22,010 nucleotides of DNA from Spirochaetaceae bacterium (GTDB lineage: Bacteria; Spirochaetota; Spirochaetia; Treponematales; Breznakiellaceae). Each line of letters begins with the position of its first letter. Position 1 is the stretch's first letter. A program made the translations under genes and the position numbers. Below the pieces are notes generated by a model. That model was given only the letters and a program-made list of their open reading frames with translations, did not search any database and was not told the origin of the DNA. Below, in pieces: positions 7,386-15,664 of this stretch. The stretch is taken from contig JAIRPU010000073.1 of NCBI GenBank assembly GCA_031256815.1, positions 1 through 22,010 on the forward strand, read 5' to 3'.

Positions 7386-9602
7386 CTAAAGCGCCGCTAA
7401 AAGCTCATCCCATGACTGAAGCCCGTATTTTTCGGGAGTTTGTGTCGGATGTGCTTTTTTCTGCAAAAATTCTACAAGCGCGCCTGTATCTTCTTCGCAG
7501 ACGGTTTCATCGGCAATCATATCAATATAATTGTCTATGCCATAAAGTTCTTTAGCCGTTGCGTTCAGTTTTGCTCCAACAAATTCTTTAAGCGCTTTGG
7601 GCATCCAGACTATACGCGCCGGACCGCCTTCCGCCTTCATAAATTTTTTGGACGAAATAAACTGCTTGCCGTGTCCCATGAACATTGGGTTTTGTACGCC
7701 GCCGCCTGTATTTGCGGCCAGCTCAGAAAAGCTCATTCCTACAGGAGTTTTGCCCGTATGTTCGCGGTTTACAATAACAACGCCGTTAGACGCATATTCC
7801 AAACCGCAGATACACTCAAAACAGCCGCAGCTCGTCATTGGGTCTTTTAATATTGAATAAAGTGTAACCTGCTGTAATGCGCCGTGTGAATCGCGCTGAA
7901 CAACTTCGTTTACATCTTCCCAAATGCCAAGCCTCTCATCAACGATGCGCTCTTTTGTAACCTGCTGGCAGGGGCCGTTGGGGTCGAGTTCGTTGGTGGC
8001 TTTTGCGTCAAGCCAGGAAACCGCGCCGCAAAGTCCAAGCCGTTCTGGAGTAACAATGCACACGTGCTGCGGACTAAAACTCTGACAAAGAATGCAGTTG
8101 TAGAACACCTGTACAGATTCATCGGTAAGACTTTTAAGGCGCTCATCGCGTTTTTCGTAAGTCTTGTTTACTTCGGCTTTTAACTCTTCAAGCTTCTTGT
8201 ATTCCGGTGTACCGGGAAAGCCCAAATAGACCTTTACCTGACATTTATCGACAACCGCTTCGTATTCACTTTTAATCTTGGCATAGAGGATTTCGCCAAA
8301 GTGTTTGGCGCGGAAACCCGCGGCAAGCGCCGCTTTTGAAACACGAATACGAATAAGGTCACGCTGGCCTGTATGCATAATGCCTTCCGCCTCGTTTATG
8401 AATGCGTGAATTTTGCGTTCAAAAACAGGCTCAAAATCGCTCTGCATTTTTTTGCCGGAAACTTCAACAATGTAAGACATAGCGATTTTGCCGCCTTCTT
8501 CTACCTTGTCGATGTCCGGGCCAAAGACTTCTATGCGATGATCTTCAACTTCTGTATCGGGAATAGCCTTAACCCATTCAAAACAGGGCATTTTGGAACC
8601 GTCGATGTCGCAGTGCATATCGTTGCGGCGGATAATTTCACCCTCAAACGCTGTGGAAAACGCCACAGGAATATCGACTTTGGTAATTTTGAGTTTTATA
8701 TCGCGCGCTTCAAGAGAAGTTTCGATAAACTCTTTTGTGTCTTTTTGTATTATAAGGCTCTTCGGAACAGGCCACATATCTTTTGTATCGTTGGTAATAA
8801 CGGGGAAGCCGCAGGCGATAGCGCCGCCGCCGGCCGCTACAACGATGTCCGGTACCGGCGCAAAGGCGTTTACAAAGGCGCGAATGCGCTTGAAAGTATA
8901 GTCATCGAGCGCTACGCGGTCTTTGGGCTGAACTGCGCCGAAAATCATTGCGGCACGGTTTACAAGCGAAAGAATATGCGCCGCGTGCCAAATTTCAGGG
9001 CCAACAGGAACAACACGCACCGAAAAGTTCATGTTAAGGTTTTTACGGCGCGCCTGGTCAATAATTCCGCCAATGAGGAACACGAAAATCGCGCGCGACT
9101 GATAGCCTTTGATTAATTCAACCGCTTCGTCATCGCTGGGCGCCGGCCCGATTATAACAACAAACCCCGGAATGTCGTTTGTTACAAGAGGAACGCCAAG
9201 TTCGCGCACCTCAGCATCGGTCATGTGCCCCCAGTATGGACGCACTTCCTCTTTTTTTGGATTGTAGGGGTCTTCCCCTTTGGCGCGCGCATAAACGCAG
9301 GCCTCAATCGTTTCGGCGGCAAGCACCGTACCAAAACCAGAAAGGAATACATCCCCTAAACGCTGGTTATGCGGCCTCCAGTTTGCTTTTACTTCCTCAA
9401 AACCTTCGGCCAGTTCGCCGACCGTTTTAATCTTCCTGCCGGTGTAGGCAAGATAGCTGGCCAAATCAAACGCCGTGTTCTGTATATTAACCGGAGCATC
9501 TTTGCCCAGGTCTTTTACAGTTGCGGCAAGGTCTTTTTCGGCCTTTGCAAACATTTCATCCGAGCCGTCAAAGACCCGGTTAAACAATAACTTCATACCC
9601 AT
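7386..9602 (-). CDS. acsB: Acetyl-CoA synthase, CODH/ACS complex (beta/alpha subunit)
   Basis: AcsB condenses CO, a methyl group from the corrinoid protein and CoA into acetyl-CoA, the last step of the Wood-Ljungdahl pathway. At 738 residues it is the full-length bacterial form with the N-terminal CODH-contacting domain, not the short archaeal form. The A-cluster ligands are complete: C503, C506, C515 and C525 in CILCQSFSPQHVCIVTPERL...GLCGAV for the [4Fe-4S] part, and C592-G-C594 in TSCGCFEC for the two-metal part. Spacings equal those of the Moorella enzyme. The start is supported by AAGGAGA. It lies 55 nt after cooC and closes the operon before a strong terminator. Separate corrinoid-protein genes (acsC, acsD) are not nearby. 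Confidence 0.97.
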   Translation of the reverse strand: MGMKLLFNRVFDGSDEMFAKAEKDLAATVKDLGKDAPVNIQNTAFDLASYLAYTGRKIKTVGELAEGFEEVKANWRPHNQRLGDVFLSGFGTVLAAETIEACVYARAKGEDPYNPKKEEVRPYWGHMTDAEVRELGVPLVTNDIPGFVVIIGPAPSDDEAVELIKGYQSRAIFVFLIGGIIDQARRKNLNMNFSVRVVPVGPEIWHAAHILSLVNRAAMIFGAVQPKDRVALDDYTFKRIRAFVNAFAPVPDIVVAAGGGAIACGFPVITNDTKDMWPVPKSLIIQKDTKEFIETSLEARDIKLKITKVDIPVAFSTAFEGEIIRRNDMHCDIDGSKMPCFEWVKAIPDTEVEDHRIEVFGPDIDKVEEGGKIAMSYIVEVSGKKMQSDFEPVFERKIHAFINEAEGIMHTGQRDLIRIRVSKAALAAGFRAKHFGEILYAKIKSEYEAVVDKCQVKVYLGFPGTPEYKKLEELKAEVNKTYEKRDERLKSLTDESVQVFYNCILCQSFSPQHVCIVTPERLGLCGAVSWLDAKATNELDPNGPCQQVTKERIVDERLGIWEDVNEVVQRDSHGALQQVTLYSILKDPMTSCGCFECICGLEYASNGVVIVNREHTGKTPVGMSFSELAANTGGGVQNPMFMGHGKQFISSKKFMKAEGGPARIVWMPKALKEFVGAKLNATAKELYGIDNYIDMIADETVCEEDTGALVEFLQKKAHPTQTPEKYGLQSWDELLAAL

Positions 9603-9657
9603 GATATTTCTCCTTAAAGGGATTCTCCCCTATAGTTTTTAGCCGGCTTCAAACCCG

Positions 9658-10428
9658 CTAATTGGTATCAATTTTAATTTTTACCGCTTTAAATTCCTCT
9701 AATGCGGGGCCGCCGGTGTCGAAGGGCGAAACACCCTTGCGGTCGGCGGCTATAACCTCGTCAGAATAGTGAACACAACCGAGAAGCGCGCCGGACGGAA
9801 TTTCTTTTTGAATGAATTCTTCGTCCTCTTTTCCGCGAATCTTGTTTGCCACAACGCTAACGTTTTTTACACCCAAATCGGCAGCAAGCTTCTTTACCAT
9901 ATGGTAAGTCTGCACGCTCCGCGCTCCAGGTTCCACTACTACGATAAAGCGATCCACCATACTTGCCGTGCCGCGTCCCAGATGCTCAATTCCCGCTTCC
10001 ATGTCCATAACAACAACTTCGTCGCGTTGAACAACAAGATGAGAAATGAGCCGTTTTACAACAACGTGTTCAGGACAGACACATCCGCCGCCGCCTAATT
10101 CCACCGTTCCCATTATCAAAAAACGAACGCCGTTTTTTTCGCGCCCGAAACGGTCGGGAATATCATCAACCTTGGGGTTGATTTTAAAAAACTTTCCCAT
10201 TCCATCCGAACTCGCTTCGGTTCGTTCCTTAATAAGTTCTTCCATTTTTGAGACAGGCGTTATAGCGGCGACTTCTTCCGCACTAAAGCCAAGAGCAAGC
10301 CCAAGGTTGGCATCGGGGTCGACATCGACAGCAAGCACTTTTTTGCCTTCGGCGGCGTAAAGCCGCGCCAGAACTGCCGCCAATGTGGTCTTCCCCACGC
10401 CGCCCTTGCCGGTAATCGCTATCTTCAC
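9658..10428 (-). CDS. cooC: CO dehydrogenase nickel-insertion ATPase (CooC/AcsF)
   Basis: A 256-residue MinD-type ATPase that matures nickel enzymes, here either the C-cluster of CooS (CooC role) or the A-cluster of AcsB (AcsF role). It has the deviant Walker A GKGGVGKTT (7-15), the VDVDPDANL motif (34-42) and the C-x-C motif in GGGCVCPEH (C116, C118), which binds nickel or zinc between two monomers. MDMEAGIEHLGRG is the switch region. The start is GTG, one nt after the cooS stop, so translation is probably coupled. Its position between cooS and acsB fits either target. Whether it serves one or both enzymes cannot be told from sequence. Confidence 0.95.
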   Translation of the reverse strand: MKIAITGKGGVGKTTLAAVLARLYAAEGKKVLAVDVDPDANLGLALGFSAEEVAAITPVSKMEELIKERTEASSDGMGKFFKINPKVDDIPDRFGREKNGVRFLIMGTVELGGGGCVCPEHVVVKRLISHLVVQRDEVVVMDMEAGIEHLGRGTASMVDRFIVVVEPGARSVQTYHMVKKLAADLGVKNVSVVANKIRGKEDEEFIQKEIPSGALLGCVHYSDEVIAADRKGVSPFDTGGPALEEFKAVKIKIDTN

Positions 10429-10429
10429 G

Positions 10430-12325
10430 CTATATACCTATGGCGGCGCGTTTTGCTTCAATGCCGTCTACGATGCTCTTAACAAGCTCTTTGGGGTCGG
10501 TATTTATAATGAAGCCGGCGCCGGTTATTTTACGTGTACCCTCGGTAATCCAACCTGCCATTTCGGATGAACCCATAACCTGCGGCTGTATGCCAAGGTA
10601 TACGTCAATACCGCTGCCTATAACGTAGTTCGCTATGGAAACAGCTTTTTCGCTCATCCATTCCGGAGCGCAGCCAACTATCGGCAACTGATTCATGTTT
10701 ACGCCCCAGTCGCGGGAAATGCCGGCCACGAGGAGCAGAATGCGCGAAATATCAACGCATGCGCCCATGTGCAGAATTGGCGGAATATCAACAAGGTCGC
10801 AAACACGGCGCAAACCGTCTCCGCAAGCCCATTTTGCTTCTTTATTGAGGAGCCCGGCCTTTGTCGCCAACTGCGCCGCACAGCCTGTAGCAACGATAAG
10901 AATATCGTTTTTAAGCAGCTCTTCCATAATTGCAAAGTGCGAAAAGTCAGGACGCACTTTGGGATTATTGCAGCCTACAATGCCAACCGCACCGCGGATA
11001 ACGCCGGCTTTTATCGCATCTACCGCCGGGCGGTATGAGCCAAGTTCGTCGATATGGCTGTTTGTAACGCCGTCCAGCTTTGTAATAATCTGCTCGCAAG
11101 GATAGCCTACAACAGCAGGCTGCTTGTGTTCCGGTATGTAAATCTTTCCCTCATCACGGTTTTTGAAATTGTCTATAGCCATTTTGACAATTTCTTTTGC
11201 CTGCTCAAGCGCCGTTTCCGGATGGAATTCAACGTGAGTTGCGCCTGGAATACGGGCAATCGGGCTGGATGTTACAAATTTTGTATGGAAACACGCGGCA
11301 AGCTTGGGAAGCGCCGGGAATATACACTGAACGTCTACGCACATCATATCACAGACGCCTGTAAGTATTACGTTTTCCTGCTGAAGGAAGTTACCAACCA
11401 TTCGGACGCCATGACGCATCGCTACTTCGTTTGCTGTACAACAAAGACCAAGAACGTTAATTCCCTTGGCTCCAACTTTTTTAGCATGATCCTGCAGTTC
11501 TTTAAGCTCGGTAGCGGTTACGACCATTTCGCTGAATGCAGGGTCGTGGCCATGCACTACAAGGTTTACCATTTCTTTTTCGAGAGTTCCCAAATTGCCT
11601 TCGCTTGTACGCTCTACCGGAGTGCCAAAGAGAATGTCGGTAATTTCGGTACCAATCATTGAACCGCCCCAGCCGTTTGAAAGCCCTGTTCTTATACCCT
11701 GGCGGATAAGCGCTTCCGGGTCGGCGGTATTGCCCATGTGCGTCATGTGCAAAATCGTGGCGATTTCGCGGTCAATGGCGCGCGGCCAAAGATCTTGCTT
11801 TTCCCAACATTCCTGACGCTCTTTGGGAGCGCGTTTTGGGAACAGCATCTTGCCAAACGGTTTGCCAAACTCCATAAGCCCCACTTCGGCAACTTCATGC
11901 GCCACATCGTAGATATCGCGGCCTTCGGATTTAACCCCCCATTCGGCGGCAAGGCGCAAAAGCTTCGCTTCGTCGCGCACCTGGTAGGGGCCGTCTTTTT
12001 TGGTGCTGTGCAGAATGTGCAAAATTTCGCGCGCGTGGTCAGAGTGACTTGCTGTTCCCGCGGCTATCATTCGCGCATAATTACGCGCCGCTATAGCATG
12101 AGCATCCGCTCCGCATATACCGCGCTGCCCTTTTGGCGTAACCCGGCAGGGGCCCATCGAGCAGTTCTTGCAACAAACCCCATCTTCGCCGAACTTGCAG
12201 TGCGGCGTTTGCGCTTTAACGCGGTCCTCGTAGGTTTCCGCTCCGACTTTGACTGCCTGCTCTTTAAGCTTGGCGGTCATTTCTTCCATCTGTTCGATGG
12301 TTGTCATGTTTTCGAGAGTCTTCAT
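10430..12325 (-). CDS. cooS: Anaerobic Ni-Fe carbon monoxide dehydrogenase catalytic subunit
   Basis: CooS/AcsA interconverts CO2 and CO, and in acetogens it feeds CO to AcsB through a tunnel. At 631 residues it is full-length. The N-terminal cluster-binding pattern C43-x7-C51-C52-x2-C55-x4-C60-x10-C71 carries the D- and B-cluster ligands. C-cluster residues appear in order in VHGHDP (His), LGLCCTANE, MCVDVQC, GIVGCNNP, TGCAAQL and MGACVDI, so it should be catalytically intact. The strong Shine-Dalgarno AGGAGGAG fixes the ATG at 12325. It is the first large gene of the operon, preceded by a 35-codon ORF and a consensus promoter. Placement directly ahead of cooC and acsB argues for CO2-reducing acetogenesis rather than CO-dependent H2 production. 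Confidence 0.97.
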   Translation of the reverse strand: MKTLENMTTIEQMEEMTAKLKEQAVKVGAETYEDRVKAQTPHCKFGEDGVCCKNCSMGPCRVTPKGQRGICGADAHAIAARNYARMIAAGTASHSDHAREILHILHSTKKDGPYQVRDEAKLLRLAAEWGVKSEGRDIYDVAHEVAEVGLMEFGKPFGKMLFPKRAPKERQECWEKQDLWPRAIDREIATILHMTHMGNTADPEALIRQGIRTGLSNGWGGSMIGTEITDILFGTPVERTSEGNLGTLEKEMVNLVVHGHDPAFSEMVVTATELKELQDHAKKVGAKGINVLGLCCTANEVAMRHGVRMVGNFLQQENVILTGVCDMMCVDVQCIFPALPKLAACFHTKFVTSSPIARIPGATHVEFHPETALEQAKEIVKMAIDNFKNRDEGKIYIPEHKQPAVVGYPCEQIITKLDGVTNSHIDELGSYRPAVDAIKAGVIRGAVGIVGCNNPKVRPDFSHFAIMEELLKNDILIVATGCAAQLATKAGLLNKEAKWACGDGLRRVCDLVDIPPILHMGACVDISRILLLVAGISRDWGVNMNQLPIVGCAPEWMSEKAVSIANYVIGSGIDVYLGIQPQVMGSSEMAGWITEGTRKITGAGFIINTDPKELVKSIVDGIEAKRAAIGI

Positions 12326-12342
12326 AACTCCTCCTGCCTTCT

Positions 12343-12450
12343 TTAATTTAGGATATTTAAAGTATTATCAAAGCTCGTTCCAAAACGGACACGCCTGAAA
12401 ACCACAGGCATAAACGCCAGCTTACAGCTCTTACAGTGTGTCAATTTCAT
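12343..12450 (-). CDS. Putative 35-residue leader ORF upstream of cooS
   Basis: An ATG lies 8 nt after a perfect TATAAT box, so the mRNA would begin almost exactly at this codon. The ORF starts MKLTHCKSCKLAF, runs 35 codons and ends in TAA 17 nt before cooS, with the cooS Shine-Dalgarno in the gap. It contains a H-C-x2-C motif. After codon 13 (TTT, 12414-12412) the -1 frame reads YACGFQACPFWNEL then TGA (ending 12368), which would give a compact four-Cys peptide. The cysteines hint at a metal- or redox-binding role, but no family is recognised. It could instead be only an untranslated leader. Confidence 0.45.
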   Translation of the reverse strand: MKLTHCKSCKLAFMPVVFRRVRFGTSFDNTLNILN

Positions 12451-12458
12451 AACTCCGA

Positions 12459-12487
12459 ATTATATACTATAAGTTTCGTTCTGTCAA
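12459..12487 (-). promoter_or_regulatory. Consensus promoter of the CODH/ACS operon
   Basis: On the minus strand TTGACA (12482-12487), a 17-nt spacer and TATAAT (12459-12464) match the sigma70 consensus at all twelve positions, the strongest promoter in the window. This suggests high, perhaps constitutive, expression of cooS-cooC-acsB. The predicted start is near 12452, about 125 nt upstream of cooS. Confidence 0.88.
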
Positions 12488-12608
12488 TAAAAAAAATTAA
12501 ATTTTGCCGTTGGGCAGGGAACGCGGAATATACAAAAATCATGAGGACGCTTAGGGTCTGCGCATCGGACGGCTCATGGTTAGATTTTTACCTGGCTCAA
12601 GTGCTTAC

Positions 12609-12637
12609 TGGAATTTCAAATGTCATTCCATTATTAT
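12609..12637 (+). promoter_or_regulatory. Candidate dnaX promoter giving a leaderless mRNA
   Basis: TATTAT (12632-12637, five of six consensus bases) lies 6 nt before the dnaX ATG. The -35 position at 17-nt spacing reads TGGAAT (weak). No Shine-Dalgarno is present before dnaX. The remaining 12488-12608 stretch holds no recognised RNA, and no SRP RNA signature was found. Confidence 0.45.
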
Positions 12638-12643
12638 TAGCGC

Positions 12644-14206
12644 ATGGCGTTTGAAGTTACAGCCGCGCGCCGGCGTCCAAAAAAATTTTCGCAGCTTGCC
12701 GGTCAGGAATTCGTAAGCGCTACGCTTTCCGCTTCGGTAAAATCCGGACAAACGGCGCACGCATATCTTTTTTCCGGCCCGCGCGGCTGCGGAAAAACCA
12801 GCGCGGCGCGTATTTTGGCAAAGGCGCTAAACTGCGAGACTGCCGGCACGGCAGGCGGCGCTGCAGAACCTTGCGGTGAATGTGATAGCTGCAAAGAAAT
12901 TGCGCGTGGAGCAAGCCTCGACGTTATCGAAATAGACGGCGCTTCAAACACCGGCGTTAATGATGTGCGCGAAATAAAAGATGAAGTTCTTTTTCCGCCC
13001 AACGCTTCGCGCTATAAAATTTACATTATCGACGAAGTTCACATGCTTTCAACAAGCGCTTTTAACGCTCTTCTTAAAACAATAGAAGAACCTCCGCCAT
13101 ATATAGTATTTATTTTTGCAACAACAGAACTTCACAAAGTTCCGGCCACCATTAAAAGCCGCTGCCAGCAATTTGCGTTTAAATTAATACCAATAGAAAC
13201 AATAAAAAACCTTTTGCGCGAAGCGTGTGATGAACTCAATATAGAGGCGGAAGACGAGGCGCTTTTTTGGATAGCCAGAGAAAGCACAGGCAGCCTTAGG
13301 GACGCATACACGCTGTTTGACCAGGTTGCCAGTTTTTCGCAGGGGCATATACGCAGTGAATTAATACGCGAAAAACTTGGGCTTGCCGGACTTGAAAACC
13401 TTAACGCGCTTGCCGAAAGCTGCGCGGACGGCGAACTTGGCGCGGCGCTTTCCGCGCTGGATTCTTTTATTGAATCGGGCGTTGCCATAGAGCAGTTTGT
13501 AATAGATTTAGCGGGTTATTATCGCAATCTGCTGCTTATAAAGTGCGGTATAACCAAAGAAACGGTTTTGGGGCACCGCGCGGAGCGTTTTTCGCAAAAA
13601 ACTCTGGAAGCGCTTAGCTGTAGCAGGCTTGAAGAAGCGGTTCGAATAACACTTGAGCTGTTTCGTGAAATTCGTTATTCAGTTTCGCCGCGTTTTGAGC
13701 TGGAGTCCGCGTTAAGCCGCCTCTGCGCTCTTAAAAACTGGGTTTCAAACGAAGATTTATTTGAGTCGCTGGAACAATTAAGGACAAAATTAGGACTTAA
13801 ACCAGGTGAATTTAATCAAAACGGTAACAATGCCCAATTTTCGGCGGCCGCTTCCGGCGGCTTTGTCCAAAACGGCGCGCAGGGGGCGCGCTTTGCCGGA
13901 GGCGGGTTTGGGGGCGCGGCTGGAGGTGGCGGATTAGTATCCGGGGCTGTAAACCAGCAGGAAACCGGCGATATTCGCCGGCGTATGTCTTTAAGCGAAG
14001 TTTTTAAAAATAACGGCGGTTTTTCAAACGATGAATCCAAAAGGCCGCTTAACACGCCGCCGACAGCGATAAATGGAGCTGCCATTACGGAGCGGCAGGT
14101 AGAATTAAAAGAAGCGCCTGCGCAAAAAGCAGAGCAAAAGGCAGAGCTGCCGCCGGAAGTAGAGCTTGTTAGAAAAGTTTTTGATGGAAAAATAATAAAA
14201 ACATAG
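12644..14206 (+). CDS. dnaX: DNA polymerase III subunit gamma/tau
   Basis: The clamp-loader ATPase of the replicative polymerase. Domain I starts at once (RRPKKFSQLAGQEFV). It has Walker A GPRGCGKT (45-52), the zinc module C64, C77, C80, C83, Walker B IIDEVHML (DEVH 130-133), sensor 1 FATTELHKVP and the arginine finger in SRCQQF. AAA+ and collar domains reach about residue 380. A Gly/Ala-rich tail follows (about 400-440) with an unusual run of Gly, and the protein ends at 520, shorter than long tau forms. The start at 12644 matches the family N-terminus; it lacks a Shine-Dalgarno but has TATTAT 6 nt upstream. It is followed by ebfC after 10 nt and then recR, a widely conserved order. Confidence 0.95.
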   Translation: MAFEVTAARRRPKKFSQLAGQEFVSATLSASVKSGQTAHAYLFSGPRGCGKTSAARILAKALNCETAGTAGGAAEPCGECDSCKEIARGASLDVIEIDGASNTGVNDVREIKDEVLFPPNASRYKIYIIDEVHMLSTSAFNALLKTIEEPPPYIVFIFATTELHKVPATIKSRCQQFAFKLIPIETIKNLLREACDELNIEAEDEALFWIARESTGSLRDAYTLFDQVASFSQGHIRSELIREKLGLAGLENLNALAESCADGELGAALSALDSFIESGVAIEQFVIDLAGYYRNLLLIKCGITKETVLGHRAERFSQKTLEALSCSRLEEAVRITLELFREIRYSVSPRFELESALSRLCALKNWVSNEDLFESLEQLRTKLGLKPGEFNQNGNNAQFSAAASGGFVQNGAQGARFAGGGFGGAAGGGGLVSGAVNQQETGDIRRRMSLSEVFKNNGGFSNDESKRPLNTPPTAINGAAITERQVELKEAPAQKAEQKAELPPEVELVRKVFDGKIIKT

Positions 14207-14216
14207 GAATAAAAAG

Positions 14217-14540
14217 ATGAATATTAATCCTTTGGATATTCTAAAAAATGTAAAAAAGCTGCAGGAATCAATGGGCGATATACAAAAAATTATGGAATCG
14301 CTTGTCGTTACCGGACGTTCGGGCGGCGGAATGGTCGAAATAGACATGAACGGGCACATGGAAATTGTTGATGTTCGAATAGAACCGGCGCTGCTTAAAC
14401 CGGAAAATGCCCAGATGATAGAAGAACTTATTCAATCCGCATCAAGCGATGCAATAAGCAAAGTTCGTAATGAAATGGGCAGTGAGATGGGCAGTTTTGT
14501 AACAGGGCTTGCAAGCGGCGCTCCTGGTACGGATAAATGA
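14217..14540 (+). CDS. ebfC: YbaB/EbfC nucleoid-associated protein
   Basis: A 107-residue homodimeric DNA-binding protein of the YbaB/EbfC family. Visible features are the N-terminal helix (NPLDILKNVKKLQESMGDIQ), the conserved GGGMVEIDMNGHMEIVDVRI strand region and the C-terminal helix with EELIQSASSDAISKVR. EbfC binds DNA as tweezer-like dimers; in Borrelia it recognises a GTnAC site, but target specificity here is unknown. AGGAA overlapping the dnaX stop serves as the Shine-Dalgarno. Its stop overlaps the recR start (ATGA). Its place between dnaX and recR is the usual one. Confidence 0.95.
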   Translation: MNINPLDILKNVKKLQESMGDIQKIMESLVVTGRSGGGMVEIDMNGHMEIVDVRIEPALLKPENAQMIEELIQSASSDAISKVRNEMGSEMGSFVTGLASGAPGTDK

Positions 14541-15142
14541 ACGCCATAGACTCTCTTGTGGCGGCTCTTGCCAGACTGCCTGGAATAGGTAAAAAAAGCG
14601 CCGCAAGACTCGCTTACCACATACTTGAAGAAACTCCGGACTTTGCCGGCCAGCTTGCCGCGCAGCTTTCCGGCTTGCACAGCGCTATAAAACGCTGCTC
14701 TATATGCGGCAGCTGGACGGAAACCGAACCTTGCGCGGTTTGTGTTGACCCTGGCCGCGATTCAGGGCAGATTTGCGTTGTAGAACGCTCGCAGGATGTT
14801 CGTGTTATAGAAGAATCGCGGGAGTTTCGCGGCCGGTTTCATGTACTTGGCGGGCTTATAGCACCATTGGACGGCGTTATGCCAGGCGACCTTGCCATAG
14901 AATCCCTTTTAAGCCGTGTAAGGCAGGGCGGAGTGCGCGAGGTTATTTTAGCTTTAAATCCAACTTTGGAAGGCGATACTACGGCGTTATACATTCAAAA
15001 AGCGCTTTCCGGCACCGGCGTTTTGGTAAGCAGGCTTGCGTCTGGCCTTCCTGTCGGCGGCGACCTTGAATATGCCGACCGGCTTACTCTTGCCCGCAGC
15101 CTTCGCGGACGTGTGTCTATGGAAAACGCCGCAACGTCTTAG
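14537..15142 (+). CDS. recR: Recombination mediator protein RecR
   Basis: RecR works with RecO (and RecF) to load RecA on SSB-coated single-stranded DNA. The 201 residues show the helix-hairpin-helix LARLPGIGKKSAARLAYHIL (11-30), the four-Cys zinc finger C54-x2-C57-x8-C66-x2-C69, the Toprim domain (QICVVERSQDVRVIE, about 79-93) and the conserved HVLGGLIAPLDGVMPGDL loop. The length is normal and all parts are intact. Its ATG overlaps the ebfC stop, so it depends on coupling with the upstream genes. It converges with the FliL-like gene, leaving a 25-nt gap without a clear terminator. Confidence 0.96.
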   Translation: MNAIDSLVAALARLPGIGKKSAARLAYHILEETPDFAGQLAAQLSGLHSAIKRCSICGSWTETEPCAVCVDPGRDSGQICVVERSQDVRVIEESREFRGRFHVLGGLIAPLDGVMPGDLAIESLLSRVRQGGVREVILALNPTLEGDTTALYIQKALSGTGVLVSRLASGLPVGGDLEYADRLTLARSLRGRVSMENAATS

Positions 15143-15167
15143 CGTGTGCGGTGAGCGGCGCTGGAGG

Positions 15168-15662
15168 CTATTCCAGTATCATATAATCTGTAAAATACAA
15201 TTGTTCTATTTTTCCAAGCCTTAGCATTTTATTATAACGCTCCAAAAGCGCTTTTTTTATGGCGGCATCGTCAAAAACTTCTTCCATTTCGCCGGAAAGC
15301 GAAGCAAAATAATCGACGGTTGTTTTTTTTAGGCTTTTAAGCTTTACGGCAAGTTCTTCAGAAAACGCGCGGTCGTTACTGTCGTAAAGAAAAACAGGAG
15401 CAACAACAAGCGTCTGTTTTATTCCGGCTTTATTTTTTTTTAATTCAACGCGCAGTGTACCAATGCCATTAAACGTCATTATTCCGCTGCCCTCTTCTGT
15501 AAGGTTCTGCCCGGCAGCGGCAGTTTCCGCCGGCTGCGGCCGGGTGCGAAACAGAAGCGCCCAAATGCTTAATGCGGCTATTGCCACGAACAAAACGGCA
15601 AGCGTTAAGACTAAAATTTTTTCAAATAACGAAAATGGTTTTGTATTTTTTTTGTTTTTCAT
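15168..15662 (-). CDS. FliL-like single-pass membrane protein
   Basis: A 164-residue protein with a basic cytoplasmic start, one transmembrane helix (about residues 13-35, FEKILVLTLAVLFVAIAALSIWALLF), an Ala/Glu-rich linker and an extracytoplasmic domain. Its ending IEQLYFTDYMILE resembles the end of FliL, a stator-associated protein of the flagellar basal body. The layout of a strand (GTLRVEL), a variable middle and long helices also fits. It is not in a flagellar operon, so it is better read as a FliL-domain paralog than as FliL itself. It starts 2 nt after the FapA-like gene ends and must be cotranscribed with it. Confidence 0.6.
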   Translation of the reverse strand: MKNKKNTKPFSLFEKILVLTLAVLFVAIAALSIWALLFRTRPQPAETAAAGQNLTEEGSGIMTFNGIGTLRVELKKNKAGIKQTLVVAPVFLYDSNDRAFSEELAVKLKSLKKTTVDYFASLSGEMEEVFDDAAIKKALLERYNKMLRLGKIEQLYFTDYMILE

Positions 15663-15664
15663 TT

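Noticed and set aside
8373..9116. 247-codon ORF on the plus strand, antisense to acsB
   Set aside because: It lies wholly within acsB, whose frame encodes a recognised enzyme with all ligands. The antisense translation is Phe/Asn/Arg-rich and has no domain.
11054..11662. 202-codon plus-strand ORF (and a similar one at 11738-12346) antisense to cooS
   Set aside because: Shadow frames of a strongly conserved gene; no start signals and no recognisable protein.
12488..12643. SRP (4.5S/scRNA) gene, often found upstream of dnaX
   Set aside because: The conserved GGAAGCAGCC-type tetraloop region is absent and the region does not fold into the expected helix.
12436..12654. 72-codon plus-strand ORF between cooS and dnaX
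   Set aside because: It runs through the cooS promoter and into the dnaX start in another frame; no family is recognised. Only its last 37 codons were kept as a weak candidate.
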